Assembly (NCBI RefSeq): GCF_008704995.1
Contig: NZ_CP023747.1
Coordinates: forward strand, 5,423,501-5,487,500
Source of the DNA: Streptomyces nodosus
GTDB lineage: Bacteria; Actinomycetota; Actinomycetes; Streptomycetales; Streptomycetaceae
DNA: 64,000 nucleotides
Direction of reading: 5' to 3'
The notes under the pieces were generated by a model that worked only from the letters and a program-made list of their open reading frames with translations, was not told the DNA's origin and did no database searches. The translations under genes and the position numbers were made by a program. Shown one piece after another: positions 1 to 8,171 of the stretch. Positions within the stretch are counted from its first letter, which is position 1; every line of letters begins with the position of its first letter.

Positions 1-1096
1 TGTCGTCGCGCCCTGCCACAGCGACGGCGAGTCCGGCCACAGCCACCACTTCCAGCGGGAGTACCCGCTCCATCTGTGGACCGCGGGCGCCGACTGGCTC
101 CTCACTCCGCTCGTCCAGCACGACGAGACCTCCGGCCGACGCGATCCCCGGACCGCCGCGGCCCTCGCCGAAGTCGCCCGGTTCTACGAGGACTTCCTCA
201 CCCGGACCGACCGGGACGGCCGTCTGGTCGTCGTCCCCTCCTACTCGCCCGAGAACCGCCCCGCGAACGCGAGCTGGGGTACGGTCGACGCCGCCATGGA
301 CCTCTCGGCGGCCCGGCACGCACTGCGCACGGCCGCCGACTACCACCCGGAGGCGGCGGCCCGGCTGCGGGCCCTCGCCGACCGCCTCCCGCCCCATCGG
401 ATCAACGCCGACGGCGCCCTCGCCGAATGGGCCCGGCCGGGGCTGGAGGACTCCTACGACCACCGGCACCTCAGCCATCTCTACGGCGTCTGGCCGCTGG
501 ACGAGATCACCCCCTACGACACCCCGGATCTCGCGGCGGCCGCCCGGGAGGCACTGCGGCGGCGCGGCGCCGAGAACGACTCCGCGCACGGTCACCTCCA
601 CCAGGCGCTCGTCGCCGCCCGGCTGGACGACCGCGCCCGGGTGGCGCACGCCCTGGGCCAGGTCCTGGCGGGCGACTACTTCCATGCCTCCCTGATGAGC
701 GCCCACTACCCCCACCGCGACGTCTACAACGCCGACGCGGCCCATGCGCTCCCCGCCGTGGTCGTCGAGGCGCTCGTCCGGTCGACCCCCGGCAGGCTGG
801 TGCTGCTGCCCGCGCTCCCCGCCGGGTACCCCGGGGGACGGCTCCACGGGATACGCACCCGGTTCGGCGCCGAGGTCGACCTCACCTGGTCACCCGGGCA
901 CGCCCGGGCCGTCGTACGTCCCACCCGCAGCTGCCGTGTCGACCTCAGGACTTCCGCCGGCGCACGACCGCTCGACCTCGTCGCCGGCGAAGACTGCGTC
1001 CTCGACCTGGGGCCGCAGCAACCGCAGCACTTCCCCCCACCCATGGAAGGGACACCATGGCACCACACCTCCTCGGCAGGCTCACCACCGCGCTGA
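1..1096 (+). CDS. GH95-like glycoside hydrolase, C-terminal part (5' end outside window)
   Basis: The reading frame is open from the window edge (codons start at base 2), so this is the C-terminal ~364 residues of a larger enzyme. It resembles the (alpha/alpha)6 catalytic and C-terminal beta parts of family 95 hydrolases (alpha-L-fucosidase or galactosidase type). The stretch reading LLPALPAGYPGGRLHGIRTR, followed by a FGAEVDLTW strand, is typical of the region after the barrel. The usual DGNFG-like motif of classical GH95 is not obvious (NADAAHAL instead), so the exact activity is uncertain. The last 40 bases overlap the start of the GH12 gene in another frame, implying co-transcription. With GH12 and GH31 next door, removal of fucose or galactose from xyloglucan side chains is a reasonable inference. 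Confidence 0.72.
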   Translation, partial: VVAPCHSDGESGHSHHFQREYPLHLWTAGADWLLTPLVQHDETSGRRDPRTAAALAEVARFYEDFLTRTDRDGRLVVVPSYSPENRPANASWGTVDAAMDLSAARHALRTAADYHPEAAARLRALADRLPPHRINADGALAEWARPGLEDSYDHRHLSHLYGVWPLDEITPYDTPDLAAAAREALRRRGAENDSAHGHLHQALVAARLDDRARVAHALGQVLAGDYFHASLMSAHYPHRDVYNADAAHALPAVVVEALVRSTPGRLVLLPALPAGYPGGRLHGIRTRFGAEVDLTWSPGHARAVVRPTRSCRVDLRTSAGARPLDLVAGEDCVLDLGPQQPQHFPPPMEGTPWHHTSSAGSPPR

Positions 1097-1770
1097 TCGC
1101 CCCCGCGCTCGCCCTCGGAGCCACCGTCGGCCTCGCCTCGGCCCCCGCCCAGGCCGCCGTCTGGAACTCCTGCGACCAGTGGGGCAACACCACCCTGAAC
1201 GGCTACACCCTCTACAACAACATCTGGGGTTCCGGGACCGGCAGCCAGTGCATCTGGGCCAACTCCGGCACCAACTGGGGTGTCCGGGCCGACCACCCCG
1301 ACACCGGGGGCATCAAGTCCTACCCCAACGCCAAAAAGGTGATCAACAAGTCGATCACCTCCCTCTCCTCGCTCACCAGCAAGTACAACGTCACGGTCCC
1401 GTCCCGGGGCGCGTACAACACCTCGTACGACATCTGGGACACCGGCTACCGGTACGAGGTCATGCTCTGGGTCAACAAGACCGGGGCCGTCGGGCCCCTC
1501 GGCACCGCACAGGGCAGTGTGACGCTCGGCGGTTCCAGCTGGAACGTCTACAAGGGCAACAACGGCTCCAACGACGTCTTCTCGTTCATCCGCAGCGCCA
1601 ACTCCAGCTCCGGCAGCGTCGATGTGCTGCCGATCCTCAAGTGGATCAAGGACACCAAGGGCTGGTTCGGCAATGTGACCATCGGTGATGTGCAGTTCGG
1701 CTACGAGATCACCTCCTCGTCCGGCGGCCTGGACTTCACCACCGACAGCCTGACCGTCAGCAGCAGCTGA
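1057..1770 (+). CDS. secreted GH12 endo-beta-1,4-glucanase / xyloglucanase
   Basis: This is a 237-residue secreted glycosidase. An Ala-rich signal peptide (residues 1–34, ending APAQAA) precedes a single GH12 jelly-roll domain. The two GH12 glutamates are visible: nucleophile Glu134 in YEVMLW and acid/base Glu217 in FGYEIT. Cys39 and Cys65 can form the N-terminal disulphide. The CDQWG and YNNIWG motifs resemble fungal-type GH12 enzymes, which include xyloglucan-specific members, so cellulose or xyloglucan is the likely polymer. The ATG is preceded by GGAAGGGA and lies inside the end of the GH95-like gene, suggesting translational coupling. A strong hairpin follows the stop. Family assignment is firm; substrate preference is inferred from the neighbours. 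Confidence 0.9.
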   Translation: MAPHLLGRLTTALIAPALALGATVGLASAPAQAAVWNSCDQWGNTTLNGYTLYNNIWGSGTGSQCIWANSGTNWGVRADHPDTGGIKSYPNAKKVINKSITSLSSLTSKYNVTVPSRGAYNTSYDIWDTGYRYEVMLWVNKTGAVGPLGTAQGSVTLGGSSWNVYKGNNGSNDVFSFIRSANSSSGSVDVLPILKWIKDTKGWFGNVTIGDVQFGYEITSSSGGLDFTTDSLTVSSS

Positions 1771-1786
1771 GCCACGGTGCCGGGCG

Positions 1787-1819
1787 GTGCGGCCGGCCTC
1801 CGGCGGGGGCCGGCCGCAC
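1787..1819 (+). terminator. hairpin terminator after GH12 gene
   Basis: A 12-bp perfect GC stem (GTGCGGCCGGCC and its complement) starts 17 bases after the GH12 stop. There is no U-tract, as is common in Streptomyces. Confidence 0.65.
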
Positions 1820-1827
1820 TCCGGCCG

Positions 1828-1960
1828 CTAGTGCCGCGGCAGGCACCGTTTGCCCGTGAAGGAGCGGCGTCGTGGGGGCACCTCCCGCGCGAGCGCAGTC
1901 GAGCGTGGGGGAGCGTGCCGGGCGTCGCGACGGGGCGAACGGTGCCTGTCGGGGCACTAG
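1828..1960. repeat. 133-bp inverted-repeat element between convergent glycosidase genes
   Basis: Both ends are CTAG. The outer ~28-bp arms (CTAGTGCC...AGGCACCGTT and its complement) match at about 25 of 28 positions. The interior carries a GTGGGGGCACCTCCCGCGCG-type segment that resembles a dispersed Streptomyces intergenic repeat. The right arm overlaps the GH31 stop codon (1957–1959). It could be a small non-autonomous mobile element (MITE) or a bidirectional terminator; no coding capacity is seen. Confidence 0.6.
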
Positions 1961-3996
1961 CCGGTGATCGGCAGCTCGGCCCCGTCCCGCAGGAACAGCG
2001 GGATACGGTCCAGCGGCGCCTCGACCGTGACGGCCGCACCGCCCCGGTACGACTGCCCGGACCAGGCGTCCCGCCAGCGAGCGCCCGCCGGAAGGTGGAC
2101 GGTGCGGGCCGTGGCGCCCGCCGTGAGCACCGGGGCCACCAGCAGATCGGGGCCCAGGAGATAGGCGTCGTCCACCGACCAGGACGCCCGGTCGCCGGGG
2201 AACTCCAGGAACAGCGGACGCATCACCGGCAGGCCCTCCTCATGGGCCTCGCGCATCACCCTCAGGATGTACGGCTTCAGCCGCTCGCGCAGCCGCAGAC
2301 AGCTCTCCAGGATCGCGCCGGCCTCCTCGCCGTACGACCAGACCTCGTTGGGGCCGCCGGTCATCGCCGGCCCCAGCGGCATCCCCGGGTCGCGGAAGCC
2401 GTGCAGCCGCATCAGCGGGGACAGCGCGCCGAACTGGAACCAGCGGACCATCACCTCACGGTAGGCCGGGTCGTCCGGGTCGCCGCCGTGGAAACCGCCG
2501 ATGTCGGTGTTCCACCAGGGGATGCCGGACAGCGCGGTGTTGAGGCCCGCCGCGATCTGCCGGCGCAGGGTGGCGAAGTCATGGCCGATGTCCCCGGACC
2601 ACAGGGCCGCGCCATGGCGCTGACTGCCCGCCCACGCCGAGCGGTTGAGGGTGACGATCTCGCTCTGCCCGGCGGCCAGCAGACCCTCGTGGAAGGCGCG
2701 GGAGTTCTCCCGCGGATAGAGGTTGCCGACCTCCTGGCCGGGGCCCGCCCAGTACCGCAGATTCTCCGGGAAGCCCGGCTTCAGCTCCGGCTCGCAGGCG
2801 TCCAGCCAGAACGCCCTGATGCCGTACGGATCCAGGTAGTTCTCCTTGATCCGTGACCACAGGAACTCCCGCGCCTCGGGGTTCGTGGCGTCGTAGAAGG
2901 CGATCTGGACGGTGGAGGCGACCTCCTTGTCGGGCCAGTCCGCATGGGCCAGGGGCCCGTACTGGGTGCCGATGAACCAGCCGCGCTGCTCCATGACCGG
3001 GTGGTTCTCCGACAGCGGGGACACCGACGGCCACACGGAGACGGCCAGCTCGATGCCCATCTCGCGCAGTTCCCGCACCATCGCGGCCGGATCCGGCCAC
3101 TCGGCGGGGTCGAACTTCCACTCGCCCAGATGCGTCCAGTGGAAGAAGTCGCAGACGATGACGTCGATCGGCAGCCCGCGCCGCTTGTACTCCCGGGCCA
3201 CGGCGAGCAGTTCGTCCTGGGTGCGGTAGCGCAGCCTGCTCTGCCAGAAGCCCGCCGCCCACTCGGGCAGCATCGGCGTCCGGCCGGTGGCCGCGCTGTA
3301 GCGGCGCTGCCCGTCGGCCGGGTCGCCCGCCGTGATCCAGTAGTCGATCTGACGGGCCGAGTCGGCGACCCAGCGGGTGCCGTTGCCCGCCAGCTCGACC
3401 CGGCCGATCGCCGGGTTGTTCCACAGCAGGGTGTAGCCGCGGTTCGAGGTGAGCACCGGGACCGAGACCTCGGCATTGCGCTGGACGAGATCCAGGACCA
3501 GGCCCTTCTGGTCGAGGCGCCCGTGCTGGTGCTGGCCGAGGCCGTACAGCTTCTCGTCCTCGTAGGCGGCGAAGCGCTGCTCCAGCCGGTGATGGCCGTT
3601 GCCGACCGCCGTGTACAGGCGGGGCCCCGGCCACCAGAAGTGGGCGCGCTCCTCGGCGAGCAGTTCGGCCGAGTCCTCGGTGCGCAGAAAACGGATCAGA
3701 CCCTCGGCGCTCACCTCCACGGTGAGCGCCCCGACCGTCAGCCGGCCGCTTTCGGCCTCGATCTTGACGGTGGACCCGCAGGACGGCGGATCGTCGAGCA
3801 GGGCACCCGGCAACCCCTCGAGCACCGGGCCGCCGAGCCGGGCCCGCACCCGGACGGCGTCCGGACCCCAGGGCTCGACGCGTACGGTCTCCTGGCGGCC
3901 GCTCCACTCCAGCGCGCCGTCCCGCTCGCGGAACGTGCCCCGGGTGGGGGAGGACTGGGCGAGACTGACCTGAGGCTCTTCGGGGGGCTGATTCAC
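1957..3996 (-). CDS. GH31 alpha-xylosidase/alpha-glucosidase
   Basis: This 679-residue family 31 glycosidase has no signal peptide, so it is probably cytosolic. The N-terminal beta domain (~20–220) carries the LYGLGQHQHG motif. The catalytic barrel has the nucleophile Asp near residue 397 in FWLDACEPE and the acid/base region near residue 470 in SGDIGHDF, followed by SGIPWWNTDIGGF. A C-terminal beta domain ends the protein. The start is GTG with CCAGGAG five bases upstream. It lies 111 bp after the LacI gene on the same strand and is probably in its operon. GH31 includes alpha-xylosidases and alpha-glucosidases; the GH12/GH95 company favours release of xylose from xyloglucan oligosaccharides. 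The family is certain, the substrate inferred. Confidence 0.88.
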   Translation of the reverse strand: MNQPPEEPQVSLAQSSPTRGTFRERDGALEWSGRQETVRVEPWGPDAVRVRARLGGPVLEGLPGALLDDPPSCGSTVKIEAESGRLTVGALTVEVSAEGLIRFLRTEDSAELLAEERAHFWWPGPRLYTAVGNGHHRLEQRFAAYEDEKLYGLGQHQHGRLDQKGLVLDLVQRNAEVSVPVLTSNRGYTLLWNNPAIGRVELAGNGTRWVADSARQIDYWITAGDPADGQRRYSAATGRTPMLPEWAAGFWQSRLRYRTQDELLAVAREYKRRGLPIDVIVCDFFHWTHLGEWKFDPAEWPDPAAMVRELREMGIELAVSVWPSVSPLSENHPVMEQRGWFIGTQYGPLAHADWPDKEVASTVQIAFYDATNPEAREFLWSRIKENYLDPYGIRAFWLDACEPELKPGFPENLRYWAGPGQEVGNLYPRENSRAFHEGLLAAGQSEIVTLNRSAWAGSQRHGAALWSGDIGHDFATLRRQIAAGLNTALSGIPWWNTDIGGFHGGDPDDPAYREVMVRWFQFGALSPLMRLHGFRDPGMPLGPAMTGGPNEVWSYGEEAGAILESCLRLRERLKPYILRVMREAHEEGLPVMRPLFLEFPGDRASWSVDDAYLLGPDLLVAPVLTAGATARTVHLPAGARWRDAWSGQSYRGGAAVTVEAPLDRIPLFLRDGAELPITG

Positions 3997-4107
3997 GGGG
4001 GCTCCTGGAGGAATGCCGACAGGAAGGTGCCGGGAGGACGGATCGGCGCCCGCGGACCCGCCCGGCGGGGCGCCCCGGGGCCGGGCTGGACGGTCCGGAG
4101 CCCCGGC

Positions 4108-5121
4108 TCAGGACACGGCCGGAGCCGGACCCGTGCTCGCCCGGACCGTCAGCTCCGGCGCGAGCAGCACCACTTCGTCCGTGCCGCGCCCGTCCAGCTT
4201 GGCGACGAGCAGTTCGACGGCGCGCCGTCCCATCTCCTGTGCGGGGATGGCGACGGAGCTCAGCCGCACCGACGCCTGGGTGGCGACCTGCTCCGGGCAG
4301 ATCGCCAGCACGGAGACGTCCTCGGGCACGGCCCGGCCCTGCTGGCGCAGCAGCGCCAGCAGCGGCTCGACCGCGGACTCGTTCTGCACGACGAACCCCG
4401 TGGTGCCCGGCCGCTCGTCGAGGACCCGGGCCAGAGTCAGGGCCATCGCGTCGTACCCGCCCTCACAGGGGCGGTGCAGCACCCGCAGTCCCAGCTCCCG
4501 GGAGCGGGACCGGAGGCCGTCGAGGGTGCGCTCCGCGAAGCCGGTGTGCCGCTCGTAGACGGCGGGTGCCTCGCCGATGACGGCGATGTCGCGGTGCCCC
4601 AGCGTCGCCAGATGCTCCGCGCACAGCGCGCCGGTGGCCCCGAAGTCCAGGTCGACGCAGGTCAGCCCGGCGGTGGAGGCGGGCAGCCCGATGAGCACCG
4701 ACGGCTGGTCCGTGGCACGCAGCAGCGGCAGCCGTTCGTCGTCGAGCTCGACGTCCATCAGGATCATCGCCTCGGCGAGGCCGCTGCCGGTGACCCGGTG
4801 CACCGCGTCGGGGCCCTCCTCGCCGGTGAGCAGCAGCACGTCGTACCCATGGGCGCGCGCCGCGGTCGCCACGGCGATGGCGATCTCCATCATCACCGGC
4901 ACATACATGTCGGTGCGCAGCGGAACCATCAGCGCGATGATGTTCGACCTGCTGCTCGCCAGGGCGCGGGCCCCGGCGTTCGGGTGATAGCCGAGCTCCC
5001 GGATGCTCCGCTCGACCCGCTGACGGGTGGACGCGGAGATGGACCGCTTGCCGCTGAGGACATAGCTCACCGTGCTCGCCGACACTCCGGCGTGCTGGGC
5101 GACCTCGGCGAGGGTGACCAT
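4108..5121 (-). CDS. LacI/GalR-family transcriptional regulator
   Basis: This 337-residue regulator has an N-terminal helix-turn-helix (VTLAEVAQHAGVSASTVSYV) and the LacI hinge (RALASSRSNIIA), followed by a periplasmic-binding-protein-like sugar-sensing domain (~60–337). The ATG is chosen because the HTH starts at residue 2, as in the whole family. Its own upstream region carries two copies of a GAAGCGCTTC palindrome, which fits autoregulation. It precedes the GH31 gene in the same direction, so it most likely represses the local glycosidase genes until an oligosaccharide inducer binds. No matching palindrome is seen before the GH12 gene; the GH95 promoter lies outside the window. Confidence 0.9.
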   Translation of the reverse strand: MVTLAEVAQHAGVSASTVSYVLSGKRSISASTRQRVERSIRELGYHPNAGARALASSRSNIIALMVPLRTDMYVPVMMEIAIAVATAARAHGYDVLLLTGEEGPDAVHRVTGSGLAEAMILMDVELDDERLPLLRATDQPSVLIGLPASTAGLTCVDLDFGATGALCAEHLATLGHRDIAVIGEAPAVYERHTGFAERTLDGLRSRSRELGLRVLHRPCEGGYDAMALTLARVLDERPGTTGFVVQNESAVEPLLALLRQQGRAVPEDVSVLAICPEQVATQASVRLSSVAIPAQEMGRRAVELLVAKLDGRGTDEVVLLAPELTVRASTGPAPAVS

Positions 5122-5140
5122 CCAGCTCTCCCAGCGTAGT

Positions 5141-5150
5141 GAAGCGCTTC
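5141..5150. promoter_or_regulatory. LacI-type operator palindrome, proximal copy
   Basis: GAAGCGCTTC is a perfect 10-bp palindrome 19 bases upstream of the LacI start. The centre CGCG/GCGC type is typical of LacI-family operators. It repeats the core of the distal copy at 5227–5242, 89 bp away centre to centre. Confidence 0.65.
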
Positions 5151-5226
5151 GACGGTGCGCGTGGTGCGGAACAGAGGTGTATGAGGGACTGACAGTAGCC
5201 CGGTGGGGGAGGGCTGTCCATAGGTC

Positions 5227-5242
5227 GTCGAAGCGCTTCGAC
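5227..5242. promoter_or_regulatory. LacI-type operator palindrome, distal copy
   Basis: GTCGAAGCGCTTCGAC is a perfect 16-bp palindrome in the divergent region between the LacI and acyl-CoA dehydrogenase genes. Together with the proximal copy it could allow looping or dual-site repression. Confidence 0.7.
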
Positions 5243-5509
5243 AGAGAAATTCCCAGGGGGCACTCGGGGCCCGGGCCGGCTTGACACCGGGCGGTGTCCG
5301 GGAGCGGCGGCCCAGACGTTTTTCCGGGCGGACGGCTGCGCGAGGACTGGTGAGCTCGCCCCGAATCGGGTACCAACGATCGAGTAGCACCGATCGGTAA
5401 CGTACGCCCCCGAGAGCAGGGTTCGGCACTCTTGGCGCCCGTACGGGATCTTGATCGGTATACGCCCCACACGCCCCATAGAACCCCGATTCGCGGCGAG
5501 GTGAGCCTC

Positions 5510-7456
5510 ATGTCCGCACCAACCGCCCCCACTCCCAAGCCCACCGTCACCGAACGTGAGGCACGCCAGGTCGCCGAGGCCGCGCGTGAGCAGCACTGGC
5601 GCAAGCCCAGCTTCGCCAAGGAGCTGTTCCTCGGCCGCTTCCGGCTCGATCTGATCCACCCCCACCCGCTGCCCGCCGACGAGGACGTACAGCGCGGCGA
5701 GGAGTTCCTCGCCAAGCTGCGCGACTTCTGCGAGACCCAGATCGACTCCGCCCGCATCGAGCGCGAGGCCCGGATCCCCGACGAGGCGATCAACGGGCTC
5801 AAGGAGCTCGGCGCCTTCGGTATGAAGATCGACACGAAATACGGCGGTCTCGGCCTCACCCAGGTGTACTACAACAAGGCGCTCGCTCTGGCCGGCTCCG
5901 CGAGCCCCGCGATCGGCGCGCTGCTGTCCGCGCATCAGTCGATCGGCGTACCGCAGCCGCTGAAACTCTTCGGCACCCAGGAGCAGAAGGACACCTTTCT
6001 GCCCCGCTGTGCCCGCACCGACATCTCGGCGTTCCTGCTCACCGAGCCGGACGTGGGATCCGACCCGGCCCGGCTGGCCACGATGGCCGTCCCGGACGGG
6101 GACGACTACATCCTCGACGGGGTCAAGCTGTGGACCACCAACGGTGTGGTCGCCGATCTGCTCGTGGTCATGGCACGGGTCCCGAGGTCCGAGGGCCACA
6201 AGGGCGGCATCACCGCCTTCGTGGTGGAGGCCGCCTCGGAGGGCGTCACCGTCGAGAACCGCAATGCCTTCATGGGGCTGCGCGGACTGGAGAACGGCGT
6301 CACCCGCTTCCGTGGCGTCCGGGTCCCGGGGCGCAACCGGATCGGTGCCGAGGGCGCGGGCCTGAAGATCGCGCTGACCACGCTGAACACCGGCCGGCTG
6401 TCCCTGCCCGCGATGTGCGTGGGAGCGGGCAAGTGGTGTCTGAAGATCGCCCGTGAGTGGTCGGCGGCCCGCGAGCAGTGGGGCAAGCCGGTCGCGCTGC
6501 ACGAGGCGGTCGGCTCGAAGATCTCCTTCATCGCGGCCACCACCTTCGCGCTGGAGGCGGTCGTCGATCTCTCGTCGCAGATGGCCGACGAGAACCGCAA
6601 CGACATCCGGATCGAGGCCGCCCTCGCCAAGCTGTACGGCTCCGAGATGGCCTGTCTGATGGCCGATGAGCTGGTCCAGATCCGCGGCGGCCGTGGCTTC
6701 GAGACGGCCGAGTCCCTGAAGGCCCGCGGCGAGCGGGCGGTGCCGGCCGAGCAGATGCTGCGCGATCTGCGGATCAACCGCATCTTCGAGGGCTCCACGG
6801 AGATCATGCATCTGCTGATCGCCCGCGAGGCGGTGGACGCCCATCTGTCCGTGGCCGGCGATCTGATCGACCCGGACAAGTCCCTGGCCGACAAGGCGAG
6901 GGCCGGGGCGAACGCCGGGGTCTTCTATGCCAGGTGGCTGCCGAAGCTGGTGGCCGGGCAGGGCCAGGTCCCGGGCGCCTACGGTGCGTTCCACCACCAT
7001 GTCGATCTCTCGCCGCATCTGCGGTTCGTCGAGCGCAACGCCCGCAAGCTGGCCCGCTGCACCTTCTACGGAATGTCCCGCTGGCAGGGGCGGATGGAGA
7101 CCAAGCAGGGCTTCCTCGGGCGGATCGTCGACATCGGCGCCGAGCTGTTCGCGATGAGCGCGGCCTGTGTACGTGCCGAGCATCTGCGCGCGAGCGGGGA
7201 GCACGGGCGGGAGGCGTACCAGCTCGCCGACGCCTTCTGCCGGCAGTCCCGGATCCGCGTCGACGAGCTGTTCGGCCGACTGTGGAGCAACACGGACGAA
7301 CTGGACCGCACGGTGGTCAAGGGCGTGCTGTCCGGCACCTACGCATGGCTGGAGGAAGGGGTCATTGACCCGTCGGGCGAAGGACCCTGGATCGCCGACG
7401 TCACCCCGCCGAAGAAACCCCGGCCCGATGTGCGCAGGGTGATCCCCAAGAGCTGA
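5510..7456 (+). CDS. acyl-CoA dehydrogenase (VLCAD/ACAD9-like, long form)
   Basis: This 648-residue FAD flavoprotein probably catalyses alpha,beta-dehydrogenation of acyl-CoA in fatty-acid beta-oxidation. The helical N-terminal domain includes KELGAFGMKI and KYGGLGL. The middle beta domain has LLTEPDVGSDPARL and ILDGVKLWTTNG. The C-terminal helical domain carries the RIFEGSTEIM motif. About 200 residues follow, giving the long form seen in very-long-chain dehydrogenases. The ATG is preceded by GGCGAGGTGAG; upstream in-frame codons are unlikely to be translated because they run into the promoter region. A perfect 36-base palindrome closes the unit. Substrate chain length cannot be read from sequence. 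Confidence 0.9.
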   Translation: MSAPTAPTPKPTVTEREARQVAEAAREQHWRKPSFAKELFLGRFRLDLIHPHPLPADEDVQRGEEFLAKLRDFCETQIDSARIEREARIPDEAINGLKELGAFGMKIDTKYGGLGLTQVYYNKALALAGSASPAIGALLSAHQSIGVPQPLKLFGTQEQKDTFLPRCARTDISAFLLTEPDVGSDPARLATMAVPDGDDYILDGVKLWTTNGVVADLLVVMARVPRSEGHKGGITAFVVEAASEGVTVENRNAFMGLRGLENGVTRFRGVRVPGRNRIGAEGAGLKIALTTLNTGRLSLPAMCVGAGKWCLKIAREWSAAREQWGKPVALHEAVGSKISFIAATTFALEAVVDLSSQMADENRNDIRIEAALAKLYGSEMACLMADELVQIRGGRGFETAESLKARGERAVPAEQMLRDLRINRIFEGSTEIMHLLIAREAVDAHLSVAGDLIDPDKSLADKARAGANAGVFYARWLPKLVAGQGQVPGAYGAFHHHVDLSPHLRFVERNARKLARCTFYGMSRWQGRMETKQGFLGRIVDIGAELFAMSAACVRAEHLRASGEHGREAYQLADAFCRQSRIRVDELFGRLWSNTDELDRTVVKGVLSGTYAWLEEGVIDPSGEGPWIADVTPPKKPRPDVRRVIPKS

Positions 7457-7466
7457 CGCCGGGACG

Positions 7467-7502
7467 CCGCAGGGTCCGGCCCCCGGGGGCCGGACCCTGC
7501 GG
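7467..7502. terminator. bidirectional terminator palindrome
   Basis: A perfect 18+18-base palindrome (CCGCAGGGTCCGGCCCCC and its complement, no loop) lies between two convergent genes, 10 bases after the dehydrogenase stop and 29 bases from the lamin-tail gene stop. Confidence 0.85.
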
Positions 7503-7531
7503 TCATCTCCGGAACCGAAGCGTCCGGGGGC

Positions 7532-7984
7532 TCAGCAGTACTTGTGGTCCTTGTTCTTCTTGGTCCAGGAGCACGAGGAGACCTTGCTCCCGTTCGCCTT
7601 GGTGAGCGTGGCCGTGTCCCCCGTGTTGTTCCAGACATAGGCCCGGCGGTTCTGGTACTTGTCCGCCGTCGTGTCCTTGCCCTGGCCGGTGTGCACCTTC
7701 ATCGTCTTGTGCGCGCCGATCTTCACATCGGGGAAGGTGTACCGGTGGTTCGAGGCGTCCTTCAGGATCCAGCCCTTCAGCGAGACCGCGGAGGAGCCGT
7801 TGTTCTTGATCTGGACCCACTCGCCGTTCAGGCTCTTGTTCGAGCGGTCATCCTTGCCGGGGCTGTCGAACCAGACGTGGTAGACGGCCACACCGCCGGC
7901 GGCCTGTGCCGGAGTGGCGAGCGCGGCCGTGGCCATCAGGGCCGCGGCGCCCGCGAGTGCGGGCAGGGCAGCGCGTACGCGCAT
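7532..7984 (-). CDS. secreted lamin-tail-domain (LTD) protein
   Basis: This is a 150-residue exported protein. A signal peptide (residues 1–29, LATPAQAA at the end) precedes an LTD-type beta sandwich: NGEWVQIKNNGSSAVSLKGW, then the HRYTFPDVKIGAHKTMKVHT strand and RRAYVWNNTGDTATL. Two cysteines near the C-terminus (CSWTKKNKDHKYC) probably form a disulphide. The ATG has GGGGGGATTCTCC before it and gives the signal peptide directly; an upstream in-frame start would add 22 residues with no function. LTDs occur in nuclear lamins and in many bacterial extracellular proteins; the ligand is unknown. It is divergent from dxr. Confidence 0.85.
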   Translation of the reverse strand: MRVRAALPALAGAAALMATAALATPAQAAGGVAVYHVWFDSPGKDDRSNKSLNGEWVQIKNNGSSAVSLKGWILKDASNHRYTFPDVKIGAHKTMKVHTGQGKDTTADKYQNRRAYVWNNTGDTATLTKANGSKVSSCSWTKKNKDHKYC

Positions 7985-8171
7985 GGAGAATCCCCCCAGG
8001 ATCTCGTCCATCGGCCGGTCGGACACCGGCCGGGAATGAAGTGTTATCACATGACCTTCACCTGTTCTTCATGGAAGCTGTTTCGCTTCCCTTCGGCCCG
8101 GAAGGCTGGTATGTCACACGCCCGAGGGGCGCACTGTCCTGCGGGCGGTGCCATGCGGCAAGAATGGGGGG

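Larger units (their letters stand above)
5122..5509. other. divergent intergenic region, LacI gene / acyl-CoA dehydrogenase gene
   Basis: Apart from the two LacI palindromes, this holds an ACCGATCGGT palindrome at 5389–5398 and a related GATCGGT half-site near 5453–5459, upstream of the dehydrogenase. These might be an operator for an unlinked regulator. No gene is seen. Confidence 0.4.
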
